Below the pieces are notes generated by a model. The model was not told the origin of the DNA. It made no database searches and worked only from the letters and a program-made list of their open reading frames with translations. The translations under genes and the position numbers were made by a program. From Kribbella sp. CA-293567 (GTDB lineage Bacteria; Actinomycetota; Actinomycetes; Propionibacteriales; Kribbellaceae), in contig NZ_CP114065.1 in NCBI RefSeq assembly GCF_027627575.1, positions 3,844,001 to 3,908,000 on the forward strand: DNA of 64,000 bases, read 5' to 3'. Positions 1 to 8,140 of the stretch are shown here, piece by piece (within the stretch, counting starts at the first letter, position 1; each line of letters begins with the position of its first letter).

Positions 1-1
1 C

Positions 2-184
2 GTCTCCCGCTTCCACGCCGAACTCCGCCCCACCGACAACGGCTGGCTCCTCCGAGACCTCGGCTCCATGAACGGCACCCACCTCAACGGCCTCCGCATC
101 ACCACCCCCGTCCAAGTCCGCCCCGGCGACCACATCCGCTTCGGCGCAGTCACCTACCACCTGACTTGGACCGACCCGAGCTAG
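2..184 (+). CDS. FHA-domain protein, C-terminal end (5' truncated by window)
   Basis: The window opens inside a gene whose last 60 residues form the end of a forkhead-associated (FHA) domain. The visible motifs are SRFHAEL, then LRDLGSMNGTHLNG, then RPGDHIRFG. FHA domains bind phosphothreonine peptides, and the S-R-x-H and N-G-T residues seen here are the phosphopeptide-binding ones in the family. The chain stops right after the domain, so FHA is C-terminal. The upstream part, and therefore the protein's actual role, lies outside the window. It converges on the toxin gene that ends at 268. Confidence 0.85.
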   Translation, partial: VSRFHAELRPTDNGWLLRDLGSMNGTHLNGLRITTPVQVRPGDHIRFGAVTYHLTWTDPS

Positions 185-267
185 CTCTCGCGAACGCGAC
201 ACCGGCGTACGTCCGGGATCGTCAGCCTCTCTGGCGACGGCCGCCTCACCACGGCGTCCGGCCCCCG

Positions 268-990
268 TCAGAGCTCCGCACCCGGTGACTTCTCCGTCCC
301 TTTGCCGCCACCTCTGCGACCCTCCGATGCCACTCCGGTCTCACCAGCAGTCCGCGTTGGCGCCGAAAGCCCATCAAGCGCCACCTTGGCAGCCCGCACC
401 GCCTGCAGATCAGGATGACTCCCACGCTGCTCAGGCCGGACGATCCCGTTGAGCTTGTGCGCAAACTCCTTGAGATCCTGCTGGGTCACCATCTTGTCGA
501 TCAGCTCAGGCATCGTCCGCGGCGCTCGGCGGTTGCGGGCGACCATTTTCTCCATCGAGTCGACCACGAGCTGCGGTTCTTCGGCGAGGAGCCGGCCGAG
601 GAACTCCGAGGTGCGTTCGACCGGCATGGCGTTCGAGCCTGTGGCCGGCGGGTCGAAGTCCTTCACGTTGTCCGTCACCAGGACGTCCGCTTCACCGTGA
701 ACGGCGGCGGCGAGGACGTGTTTGTCCTTCTCGTCCGCTCGCATGTCAGACATCCGGTGTTGATAGTCGGTGATCAACGCTTCGGGAAAAGCTTTCGCCA
801 TCTGAGCTAGCCGGCCGTCGGCACGCTCGGCGGTCACACCGGCGGGACGGTTGCGCTTCACCTCATCCAGTACCTCGGCGGACCACTGCGGTTCGAAGAG
901 CTTGCTGTCAGCAACGCTGAGCATCACGTCCGTCGTGAGCTGACCGCGAAGCACATTGGCATCGAGGAACGCGACAGGAGGATTCGCCAT
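268..990 (-). CDS. PIN-domain protein, probable toxin (copy 1)
   Basis: This 240-residue protein begins AFLDANVLRGQLTTD, the first acidic block of a PIN nuclease domain. Further acidic positions follow in ADEKDKHVLAAAVHGEADVLVTDNVKDF (D at the start of that block, and DVLVTDN), as in VapC/PIN RNases. The last ~100 residues are an extra C-terminal region (NRRAPRTMPELIDKM) that is not part of a minimal PIN toxin, which is usually about 130 residues. It lies 6 bp downstream of a helix-turn-helix partner gene, so the pair looks like a toxin-antitoxin operon. A paralogous pair sits immediately upstream. RNase activity is inferred from the family. Confidence 0.75.
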   Translation of the reverse strand: MANPPVAFLDANVLRGQLTTDVMLSVADSKLFEPQWSAEVLDEVKRNRPAGVTAERADGRLAQMAKAFPEALITDYQHRMSDMRADEKDKHVLAAAVHGEADVLVTDNVKDFDPPATGSNAMPVERTSEFLGRLLAEEPQLVVDSMEKMVARNRRAPRTMPELIDKMVTQQDLKEFAHKLNGIVRPEQRGSHPDLQAVRAAKVALDGLSAPTRTAGETGVASEGRRGGGKGTEKSPGAEL

Positions 991-996
991 CGGAGA

Positions 997-1419
997 TCAG
1001 CGAACTGTCGGCGGCTCGTCGTCCCAGGGCTCCTCGTCCGCCAGCGCCTGGAGCGCCTCCTCACGCTGCGCCTTCAGCCGGGCATCGAAGGCGAGCACAT
1101 CGGACAGCTTCACCCAATCGACGTACTCACTGGTGCGAAACGGGATCTCGCCCTTCCCGACGTGCTGCCGGAACTGCCGACGGGACATCGAGATAGCGTC
1201 TGCGGCCTGATCCACCGGCACTTCCTGCCGCAGCGGAGTGATCTGGAGGGCATACCCCTGCCGGAGCGCAGCCTCAACGAACGCCATCACCTCGTGCACT
1301 TTCGGCGGGATGTCCTGCCGTGTCCCATCCGGGCTCACCAGCGCCGCGCCATCGCGCACGAGATCACGCTCATCCTCGGTCAGCAGAAAGACCTCGGTCC
1401 GGCTCGGCATGACGTCCAT
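997..1419 (-). CDS. HTH/excisionase-type antitoxin partner of the PIN protein (copy 1)
   Basis: This 140-residue protein contains QEVPVDQAADAISMSRRQFRQHVGKGEIPFRTSEYVDWVKLSDVLAF, an excisionase-like MerR-type helix-turn-helix of the kind found in many antitoxins. It ends in an acidic EEPWDDE tail that could neutralise the toxin. The toxin gene follows after 6 bp, which indicates co-translation. By analogy it would bind DNA and repress its own operon; that is inferred. It is about 45-50% identical by eye to the product at 2246-2671. Only the start at 1419 aligns with the start of that paralogue. Confidence 0.7.
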   Translation of the reverse strand: MDVMPSRTEVFLLTEDERDLVRDGAALVSPDGTRQDIPPKVHEVMAFVEAALRQGYALQITPLRQEVPVDQAADAISMSRRQFRQHVGKGEIPFRTSEYVDWVKLSDVLAFDARLKAQREEALQALADEEPWDDEPPTVR

Positions 1420-1459
1420 GGGCTGATCCTAGAGCGCCAGCCATCTCGCAGGCCGGAGG

Positions 1460-1468
1460 TTATCCACA
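1460..1468 (+). promoter_or_regulatory. DnaA-box-like site upstream of antitoxin copy 1
   Basis: TTATCCACA is an exact match to the classical DnaA box. It lies about 40 bp upstream of the antitoxin start at 1419. The paralogous operon has TTGTCCACA at the equivalent place. The conserved context, read on the minus strand, is TGTGGA(T/C)AACCTCC. A single box is weak evidence of DnaA binding, and the conservation could equally reflect a shared promoter or antitoxin operator. Confidence 0.4.
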
Positions 1469-1517
1469 TCCCCGTCGCGACGGCACCCGACCGAGAACCA
1501 CCCATCTGATCCTGCCG

Positions 1518-2240
1518 CTACAGCTCCTTGTCGGCCGACTTCTCCGGTCCGCTCGCGCCGGCCTTACGTGCCTGAGGTGCAGACCCAGGTTTCTCGGCCG
1601 CCTTGGTGGGTGACGCGACCCCGTCGAGCGCAGCCTTGGCGGCTTGTGTCGTCTGCAGGTTCGGGTGGGTTCCGCGTTGTTCGGGCGGGACGATGCCGTT
1701 GAGTTTGTGCGCGAACCCCTCGAGGTCCTGTTGGGTCGCCATCTTGTCGATGAGTTCGGGCATCGTCTGCGGAGTACGACGGTTGCGGGCGACCATCTTC
1801 TGCAGGCTGCGCACGACCTTGTCCGGGTTGTCGTCGAGCACCTGGTTCAGGAACTCGGAGGTTCGTTCGACCTTCATCGCGTGACTTCCGCTGCGCGGTG
1901 GGTCGAAGTCCTTCGTGTTCTCGGTGACCAGGACGTCGGCCTTGCTGTGGACGGCGGCGGCGAGGACGTGCTTGTCCTTCTCGTCGGCCCGCATCTGCGG
2001 CGTCAGTTCGTCGTACCCGGTCGTCATCGCGGCGGGGAACACCTTGTCCATCTGCGCGAACCGGCCGGTGACCGCTTGCTCGCTGGCTCCGGGCGGCTTG
2101 TTGCGGATGGCTTCGGCCTGCACCTCCGGCGACCACTTCGGGCGGTAGAGGCGCTCCGCCGCCAGCGTCAGCATGATGTCGGTGGTGAGCTGGCCGCGGA
2201 CGACGTTCGCGTCGAGGAAGGCAGTACGAACAGTGGCCAT
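1518..2240 (-). CDS. PIN-domain protein, probable toxin (copy 2)
   Basis: This is a paralogue of the product at 268-990 and has exactly the same length (240 residues) when started at the ATG at 2240. That start gives the same short spacing (5 bp) after the partner gene. The PIN acidic blocks AFLDANVVRGQLTTD and ADVLVTENTKDFD are present; the second block has E where copy 1 has D. The C-terminal extension (NRRTPQTMPELIDKMATQQDLEGFAHKLNGIV) is the best conserved part between the copies, so it is probably functional. It is expected to act as an RNase restrained by the product at 2246-2671. Confidence 0.75.
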   Translation of the reverse strand: MATVRTAFLDANVVRGQLTTDIMLTLAAERLYRPKWSPEVQAEAIRNKPPGASEQAVTGRFAQMDKVFPAAMTTGYDELTPQMRADEKDKHVLAAAVHSKADVLVTENTKDFDPPRSGSHAMKVERTSEFLNQVLDDNPDKVVRSLQKMVARNRRTPQTMPELIDKMATQQDLEGFAHKLNGIVPPEQRGTHPNLQTTQAAKAALDGVASPTKAAEKPGSAPQARKAGASGPEKSADKEL

Positions 2241-2245
2241 CGAGG

Positions 2246-2671
2246 TCAGCCGTTGCTCGGCGAGCCGTCGTCGTCCCACGGCTCCTCCTCGGCGAAGGAC
2301 TGCAGCATCTTCTCGCGATCGGCGTCCAGGCGAGCGCTCAGAGCCAGTACGTCGGCCAGTCGTACCCAGTCCACGTACTCCGACGAGCGGAACGGGATCT
2401 CACCCTGGCTGACCAGCAGACGTAGCTCGTCGCGCCCCAGCGACACAGCGTCCGCTGCCTCGTCGATGGGAAGTTCGTGGCGCAGTGCCGTGATCTGCAC
2501 GGCGAAGCCGGCTTGCATGGCGGCTTCGACGAACTCCATCGCTTCGGCGACCTTCTGGGGGATCTCCCGCCGGTTGCCGTTGCGTCCGATCAGTGCTGGG
2601 CCGTCGGGAGTGACGCGGCGGTCGGTGTCGGCGAGCAGGAACACCTCGGACTGGCTTGGCAGGATCTCCAC
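2246..2671 (-). CDS. HTH/excisionase-type antitoxin partner of the PIN protein (copy 2)
   Basis: This 141-residue protein is a paralogue of 997-1419. It carries HELPIDEAADAVSLGRDELRLLVSQGEIPFRSSEYVDWVRLADVLAL (excisionase-like HTH) and a very acidic tail, FAEEEPWDDD. It starts with GTG at 2671. The gene pair 2246-2671/1518-2240 reproduces the order, spacing and lengths of the downstream pair, so one arose by tandem duplication of the other. The antitoxin role is inferred from fold and position. Confidence 0.7.
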   Translation of the reverse strand: MEILPSQSEVFLLADTDRRVTPDGPALIGRNGNRREIPQKVAEAMEFVEAAMQAGFAVQITALRHELPIDEAADAVSLGRDELRLLVSQGEIPFRSSEYVDWVRLADVLALSARLDADREKMLQSFAEEEPWDDDGSPSNG

Positions 2672-2711
2672 GGGGGGATTCTAGGGCGCCGGCTGCCGGA
2701 GCCGGGGGAGG

Positions 2712-2720
2712 TTGTCCACA
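2712..2720 (+). promoter_or_regulatory. DnaA-box-like site upstream of antitoxin copy 2
   Basis: TTGTCCACA is the form of DnaA box preferred in Streptomyces. It is placed about 41 bp upstream of the GTG at 2671, mirroring TTATCCACA at 1460-1468 before the paralogous gene. It also lies just past the stop codon of the LysR gene at 2724. It may be a promoter or operator element rather than a DnaA site. Confidence 0.4.
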
Positions 2721-2723
2721 GGG

Positions 2724-3698
2724 TTACGGCTGGTGGACCGTCGGGTGGGCGCCTGGATTGGCGGACCACCAGGGGCGGGCGGCGGCGTGGGTGGCGATGG
2801 TTCGGGTGTAGACGTCGACGAAGGCCTGGTGGATTCGGTCTATGTCTTCCTGGGGGGTGCTGTCGGCGCGCCAGCGGAGGGCCCGGCGCCAGAGCAGTGG
2901 GTGGCCGGTGATGGGGAGGACGACGGTGTTGGGGATCTCGCGGACGGTGGGGGCGCAGAGGCTGATGCCTCGGCCGGCACCTATTAACTGTTCGATCTCG
3001 GAGGTGTCGAGGTTGGCGTAGCGGAACTCGGGGGTGAAGCCGGCCGACTCGCAGATGCTGCGGAGGTAGGCGAGGTCGCCGTCCTCCTTGCCGGCCGGCG
3101 GGCAGATCCAGATGTCGTCGGCGAGATCTGCGAGCGCCACCGCTTCCTTGCCGGCCAGCCGGTGGTCGGCGGGGAGGGCGACCGCGAAGGGCTCCGGCCA
3201 GACCATCGTCTGCTCACGGATTCCGGGTGGGCACGGTGGCGCGTACGCGTCGTCGCACCGGCCGAGCATGACCACGTCGACCACGTCCGCGGCCAGCAGG
3301 TCCGTCAGTACTGCGCACGAGGCGTCCACCTGGGTGGCGAGTTGGCGGTCGGGGAGCAGCTCTTCCAGGCGGGACAGCCACGCTCCGAACATCACCGTGC
3401 GCACAGCGCCAAGACGGAGTACGGCGGACGTGGACGTATAACGCCGGCTGCTGCCGACCAGCTCGTCCATGTCGGCCAGCATCGCCCGCGCGCGGCCCAG
3501 AACGTGCTTCCCGAGCGGTGTCGCGACCACGCCGTACGGGCCGCGTTCGAACAGGATGCCGCCGATCGCGTCCTCGATTCTGTGCAGCTGGGCGGTCAAA
3601 GACGGCTGTGAGACGCCCAGCCCGGCCGCGGCCTTCGACACGCTGCCGGTGTCGGCAAGGCGGCAGACCACTCGCAGATGACGAAGTTCCAGCTCCAT
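2724..3698 (-). CDS. LysR-family transcriptional regulator
   Basis: Starting at the ATG at 3698, this 324-residue protein begins MELELRHLRVVCRLADTGSVSKAAAGLGVSQPSLTAQLHRIE, a canonical LysR winged helix-turn-helix (residues ~1-60). An effector-binding domain follows at about 90-300. An upstream in-frame start at 3752 would add 18 residues with no homology-like character, so 3698 is preferred. The gene diverges from the secreted protease gene at 3895, with a LysR-type site between them at 3708-3739. It may regulate itself and perhaps the protease. The effector is unknown. Confidence 0.88.
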   Translation of the reverse strand: MELELRHLRVVCRLADTGSVSKAAAGLGVSQPSLTAQLHRIEDAIGGILFERGPYGVVATPLGKHVLGRARAMLADMDELVGSSRRYTSTSAVLRLGAVRTVMFGAWLSRLEELLPDRQLATQVDASCAVLTDLLAADVVDVVMLGRCDDAYAPPCPPGIREQTMVWPEPFAVALPADHRLAGKEAVALADLADDIWICPPAGKEDGDLAYLRSICESAGFTPEFRYANLDTSEIEQLIGAGRGISLCAPTVREIPNTVVLPITGHPLLWRRALRWRADSTPQEDIDRIHQAFVDVYTRTIATHAAARPWWSANPGAHPTVHQP

Positions 3699-3707
3699 AG
3701 CGGTGAG

Positions 3708-3739
3708 GTTATGCCCTGCTGGGATATCACAGCCATAAC
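3708..3739. promoter_or_regulatory. Candidate LysR operator between the regulator and the protease gene
   Basis: GTTATG at 3708-3713 and CATAAC at 3734-3739 are perfect inverted arms. Overlapping the right arm is TAT-N7-ATA at 3725-3737, the T-N11-A type box recognised by LysR proteins. It starts 10 bp upstream of the regulator's ATG, as expected for autoregulation. Binding is inferred. Confidence 0.5.
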
Positions 3740-3894
3740 TCGCAGGTGTCAATCTCTTCCCACAGAGGACGCCAGGAGTTCATCCACCTGCCCAGCGGAC
3801 CCAGGCATCCTCGCCCCCGCCATCGTCCGGCTGTGGATTGCAGCCCCCCGGCCGGTGGCGGGGGCACCCGCCCCCTCAGTGAGGAAGTGTCCGA

Positions 3895-6800
3895 GTGAAG
3901 AGCACAGCCCTGCGCACTGTCGCAGCCGGTTGCGTGCTGAGCCTGGCAGCCGCCGCCACCGCGGTCGTTGCCATGAAGATGCCCGCGGCCGACGCTCAAC
4001 AAGCCCAACCGCCCGTCAATCCCAGAGCGGCGGCGGTCAAGACCGCCGACAAGCTGGTCCAGGGCCGGGTCGCCGAACTCAAGGCGAGCCCGGACGACCA
4101 GTTCGTCCGCCAGCAGGAGATCAGTACCCCGTGGGGCCTGCAGTACGTGAGCTACCAGCGGACGTACCAGGACCTGGCCGTGATCGGCGGCGACTTCGTC
4201 GTCACGACCGATGCCCAGGGCAACGCCAAGAGCCTGACCGTGGCTCAGCAAGATGTCATCAAGGTCGACCGTACGCCGGTCGTCACCAAGGCCGCCGCGA
4301 AGAAGGCGGCCCTCAAGTCCGTCGACCACGGCAAGCCGGCTCCCGGCGACCCGACCCTGGTCGTGTACGCCGGAGGCAAGAAGGCAGTACTCGCCTGGGA
4401 AGCGATCGTGGAAGGTCGGCACGACGACCACGCGAGCCGGCAGAAGGTGTACGTCGACGCCCGCACCGGCAAGGTCGTGCACTCGATCGAGCAGACCGCG
4501 TCCGGTACCGGCACCGGAATCTGGAACGGGTCGAACCTGACCATCGGCACCACCCGGTCGGGCTCGACCTACACGATGACCGACCCGGCCCGCCCCAGCC
4601 TGCGCTGCGGCGACCACTCCAACGGTGCCACCTTCTCCGGCGCGGACGACGTGTGGGGCAGCACGTCGAAGACCGACAAGGAAGCCGGTTGCACCGACGT
4701 CATGTACACCGCCGCCGGCGAGTGGGACATGCTGAAGAACTGGTACGGGCGCAACGGGCTCGACGGCCAGGGCAAGTGGGCCGACGCGCTCGTCGGGCTG
4801 AACGAGACCAACGCCTACTGGGGCGCGGGGTCGAACACCGACGGTGTCGTCTTCGGCTACAACAACGCCCGCAACTGGATCACCGCGACCGATGTGGTGG
4901 CCCACGAGTACGGCCACGGTCTGGACGCGTACACGCCGGGTGGCATCTCGGGTCACCCGTCACAGGAAGCGGTCGCCGACATCTGGGGGGCGTTGACCGA
5001 GTCCTACCTGAACAACCCGAACGACAAGCCGGACTACGAGGTCGGCGAGACGATCAACCTGACCGGCGCCGGCCCGATCCGGTACATGTACAACCCGTCC
5101 AAGGTCTCGGGTCACCCGAACTGCAACTCCAGCAGCCTGCCGTCGTCGGTGCACGCCGCCGCCGGCCCGATGAACCACTGGTTCTACCTGCTGGCCGAGG
5201 GCACCAACCCGACCAACGGCCAGCCGACCAGCCCGACCTGCAACAACACCACGTTGACGGGCATCGGCATCAAGGAAGCCGGCAAGGTGTTCTACAACGC
5301 CATGCTGAGCAAGACGTCCGGGATGTCGTACGGCAAGTGGCGTTCGACCACGCTGAACGCCGCCAAGAACCTGGACAGCACCTGCGCCCTGCACGGCAAG
5401 GTGAAGGCCGCCTGGGACGCCGTCTCCGTCGCGGCCCAGTCGAACGAGGCGACCTGCATCCAGAGCGGCAGCGACTTCACCCTGTCGGTGTCCCCGGCCA
5501 GCGGTTCGGTCAAGCCCGGCGAGGCCGTGTCGGCCACGCTGAACACCGTGATCGGCAGCGGCTCGGCCCAGACGGTCCGGTTCACCGCGACCGGTCTGCC
5601 CACCGGCGCGACGGCGACCTTCGACCCGAGCTCGGTCCAGTCGGGCAACTCCTCGACGCTCCGGATCGCCACCACGTCCAGCACCGCGACCGGCACGTAC
5701 AACGTGACGATCACCGGTGACGGCACGGACGTGGACAAGACCGCGACGTACCGGCTCACCGTCGGCGGTACCACCCCGCCCGCCGGCGTACCGGACATCG
5801 ACGTGGAGAAGGTCAAGGCCCACCTGGTCGCGCTCCAGCAGGCGGCCGACAACAACGGCGGTAACCGCCGGGCCGGCAGCGCGGGCTACACCGCGTCGGT
5901 CAGCTACATCGAGCAGAAGCTGCGCGACGCCGGCTACACGGTCGTCAAGCAGCGCTGCACCAACTGCCAGTACCCGTCGGACAACCTGATCGCCGACTTC
6001 CCCGGCGGTGACACCAACCAGGTGATCATGCTCGGGGCGCACCTGGACAGCGTCAGTTCCGGTGCCGGCAGCAACGACAACGCGTCCGGCTCGGCCGCCA
6101 TCCTGGAGGTCGCCCTGCGGCTCGCCCAGGACAAGCCGTCGCTGGTCAAGCACGTCCGGTTCGGCTGGTGGACCGACGAGGAGCAGGGCCTGAACGGGTC
6201 GGAGTTCTACGTCAACCAGCTGGCCTCGGCGGACCGGTCGAAGATCAAGGCGTACTTCAACTTCGACATGGTCGGCTCGACCAACGCCGGGTACTTCGTC
6301 AACAACATCACCAGCGAGACCGGCAAGGTGCTGAAGGCCTTCTACGACGGCCTGAACCTGCAGCCGGAGGAGAACACCGAGGGCGCCGGCCGGTCCGACG
6401 ACGCCTCGTTCAAGAACGCGGGCATCCCGACCAGCGGTGTCGCCGCGGGTGCGAGTGCCCGCAAGACCACCGCGCAGGCGCAGAAGTGGGGCGGCACCGC
6501 CAACTCGGCGTACGACCCGTGCTACCACGCGTCCTGTGACAAGTACCCGGCCAACATCTCGGCCACGGTGCTCGACCGGAGCGCCGACGCCGCGGCGTAC
6601 GGACTGTGGAAGCTCGCGGTCGGCGATGTCCCGCCGACCGGTAGCGACTTCTCGGTCTCGCTGAGCCCGGCCTCGGGGTCGGTTGCCCCGGGCAGCTCGG
6701 TGCAGTCGACGGTCGGTACGACGACCACCAGCGGTGACGCGCAGTCCGTCCAGTTGTCGGCGAGCGGGCTGCCGGCTGGGGCGACGGCGAGCTTCTCACC

Positions 6801-7209
6801 GTCGACGGTGCAGTCGGGCAGCTCCTCCACGCTCACTCTGGCAACGACGGCCTCGACTCCGGCCGGTACGTACCAGGTGGTCGTGAAGGGAACGGGCGCG
6901 GTCAGCCACGAAGCGACGTACAGCTTGACGGTGACGGGCTCCTCGACCGGGACCGTGACCGTGCAGAACCCGGGTTCGCAGTACGGGTTCGTCGGCTTCT
7001 CGTCCTTCCCGCTGCAGATCCGCGCCACCTCGAGCGCCGGCAAACCGATCACCTTCCGGGCGACAGGCCTGCCTGCGGGCTTGTCGATCAGCGCGGCCGG
7101 AGTGATCTCGGGTACGCCGGCGGTTCGCGGCTCTTACACGGCGACAGTGACCGGAACCGACAGTGGCGGAGCGACAGGACGTGCCACTTTCGCGTACACG
7201 ATCTGGTAA
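3895..7209 (+). CDS. Secreted M4 metalloprotease fused to an M28 aminopeptidase, with three Ig-like domains
   Basis: This 1104-residue protein has a signal peptide (MKSTALRTVAAGCVLSLAAA), a fungalysin/thermolysin-type propeptide (~45-190) and an M4 catalytic domain (~200-520) with zinc motif HEYGH at 337-341 and a third ligand E at about 358 (SQEAVADIW). An Ig-like segment follows (~526-622). Next is a complete M28 aminopeptidase domain (~633-905) with LGAHLDSV, SNDNASGSAA and TDEEQG. A second Ig-like repeat is at ~917-1015 and a putative Ig (PIG-type) domain is at the C-terminus. M4 endopeptidases are normally separate from M28 exopeptidases. Together they would cut proteins internally and then trim the peptides. 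The start is GTG at 3895 behind GAGGAAG. A terminator follows at 7221. Confidence 0.92.
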   Translation: MKSTALRTVAAGCVLSLAAAATAVVAMKMPAADAQQAQPPVNPRAAAVKTADKLVQGRVAELKASPDDQFVRQQEISTPWGLQYVSYQRTYQDLAVIGGDFVVTTDAQGNAKSLTVAQQDVIKVDRTPVVTKAAAKKAALKSVDHGKPAPGDPTLVVYAGGKKAVLAWEAIVEGRHDDHASRQKVYVDARTGKVVHSIEQTASGTGTGIWNGSNLTIGTTRSGSTYTMTDPARPSLRCGDHSNGATFSGADDVWGSTSKTDKEAGCTDVMYTAAGEWDMLKNWYGRNGLDGQGKWADALVGLNETNAYWGAGSNTDGVVFGYNNARNWITATDVVAHEYGHGLDAYTPGGISGHPSQEAVADIWGALTESYLNNPNDKPDYEVGETINLTGAGPIRYMYNPSKVSGHPNCNSSSLPSSVHAAAGPMNHWFYLLAEGTNPTNGQPTSPTCNNTTLTGIGIKEAGKVFYNAMLSKTSGMSYGKWRSTTLNAAKNLDSTCALHGKVKAAWDAVSVAAQSNEATCIQSGSDFTLSVSPASGSVKPGEAVSATLNTVIGSGSAQTVRFTATGLPTGATATFDPSSVQSGNSSTLRIATTSSTATGTYNVTITGDGTDVDKTATYRLTVGGTTPPAGVPDIDVEKVKAHLVALQQAADNNGGNRRAGSAGYTASVSYIEQKLRDAGYTVVKQRCTNCQYPSDNLIADFPGGDTNQVIMLGAHLDSVSSGAGSNDNASGSAAILEVALRLAQDKPSLVKHVRFGWWTDEEQGLNGSEFYVNQLASADRSKIKAYFNFDMVGSTNAGYFVNNITSETGKVLKAFYDGLNLQPEENTEGAGRSDDASFKNAGIPTSGVAAGASARKTTAQAQKWGGTANSAYDPCYHASCDKYPANISATVLDRSADAAAYGLWKLAVGDVPPTGSDFSVSLSPASGSVAPGSSVQSTVGTTTTSGDAQSVQLSASGLPAGATASFSPSTVQSGSSSTLTLATTASTPAGTYQVVVKGTGAVSHEATYSLTVTGSSTGTVTVQNPGSQYGFVGFSSFPLQIRATSSAGKPITFRATGLPAGLSISAAGVISGTPAVRGSYTATVTGTDSGGATGRATFAYTIW

Positions 7210-7220
7210 GTAGCCAGCGG

Positions 7221-7263
7221 CAGAGCGCCCCGGACCGTCCACCAGGCGGTCCGGGGCGCTCTG
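7221..7263. terminator. Intrinsic terminator between convergent genes
   Basis: CAGAGCGCCCCGGACCG and its perfect complement form a 17-bp stem with a 9-nt loop, 12 bp after the protease stop. There is no long U run, as is common in actinomycetes. It can serve both the protease and the convergent MerR gene. Confidence 0.85.
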
Positions 7264-7279
7264 CGTCCGTCAGCTCCCG

Positions 7280-8101
7280 CTACGGGCGGCTGACCTCGAT
7301 CTGGAACTCGTGCACCCACTTCGACTCGTCCTCCGGGTCGAACGCCAGGCACACCTCCCGGGCGTAGCCGACGCTGCGGTAGCCGCCGTCGTCGATCCAG
7401 CGGGCCAGGATCTGCATGGTCTGGTCGGCCTCACTCATCGCCCCCCGGTGCACGATCGTCGCCGCGGTCGGCAACGCGGGCAGGTCGACGACCTGGAAGT
7501 CAGGACCGGCCATCTGATCGGCGCTGACCGTCACGGCTGCATGAACCAGCACGCTCTCGCCGTCACCCTGTTCGTAGTACGCGATGGGCAGACCGGCCGC
7601 CTGTACTCCGGCAGCGCCCATCCGCTCCCAGATCTGCCCGTAGAGCGGCTGGATGACCGGGCCGATGTCGACGCCCTCGTAGCTGGCGGCGACGGCGGAC
7701 AGCTCCGCCACCCGGACGGACGGAATCTCCTTCAGCACCACGTCTTCGGTGGACATGAACCCCTCCTTCTCGATGATCCGGAGCCTCGCCTCGACGGCAT
7801 CGAGGCGGATGGCGTCGGCCGACAGCCGGGCCTCCAACTGGGCCCGGCGCAGCCGCAGCATGCCGCGCAGCTCCTCCGGACCGACCTTCGCGTCGACGAT
7901 GTCGCCGACCTGTTCGAGAGTGAACCCGAGGTCCTTGAGCGCGACGATCCGGTTCAGGCGGCTGAGCTGGTCGGCCGTGTAGTGCCGGTAGCCGGTGACG
8001 GCGTCGACGCCGGCCGGCCGCAGCAGCCCGATCGCGTCGTAGTGCCGCAGCATCCGCGCCGACACTCTGCCGAAGGCGGCGAAGTCTCCGATGGTGAACA
8101 T
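7280..8101 (-). CDS. MerR-family regulator with a GyrI-like ligand-binding domain
   Basis: This 273-residue protein starts MFTIGDFAAFGRVSARMLRHYDAIGLLRPAGVD, a MerR winged helix (residues 1-70). A dimerisation helix follows (~75-110), then a GyrI-like/effector-binding domain (~120-273, with AYYEQGDGESVLVHAAV). This architecture is that of BmrR-like and TipA-like sensors of hydrophobic compounds. It lies 33 bp downstream of the oxidoreductase gene at 8135-9112, whose promoter at 9144-9174 has the 19-bp spacer typical of MerR activation. It is therefore the likely regulator of that gene. The ligand is unknown. Confidence 0.88.
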   Translation of the reverse strand: MFTIGDFAAFGRVSARMLRHYDAIGLLRPAGVDAVTGYRHYTADQLSRLNRIVALKDLGFTLEQVGDIVDAKVGPEELRGMLRLRRAQLEARLSADAIRLDAVEARLRIIEKEGFMSTEDVVLKEIPSVRVAELSAVAASYEGVDIGPVIQPLYGQIWERMGAAGVQAAGLPIAYYEQGDGESVLVHAAVTVSADQMAGPDFQVVDLPALPTAATIVHRGAMSEADQTMQILARWIDDGGYRSVGYAREVCLAFDPEDESKWVHEFQIEVSRP

Positions 8102-8115
8102 GGCTCCACCCTGAG

Positions 8116-8140
8116 GCTTGACACGGTGTGAAGGTCAAGC
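8116..8140. promoter_or_regulatory. Inverted repeat ahead of the MerR gene
   Basis: GCTTGAC (8116-8122) and GTCAAGC (8134-8140) are perfect arms around an 11-bp centre, between the oxidoreductase stop and the MerR start. Read on the minus strand it begins with a -35-like TTGACC. It could be the regulator's own operator. No good -10 is seen at the matching distance. Confidence 0.4.

Noticed and set aside
1460..2720. Replication origin
   Set aside because: Only two DnaA-box-like sites over 1.2 kb, with no dnaA, dnaN or AT-rich region.
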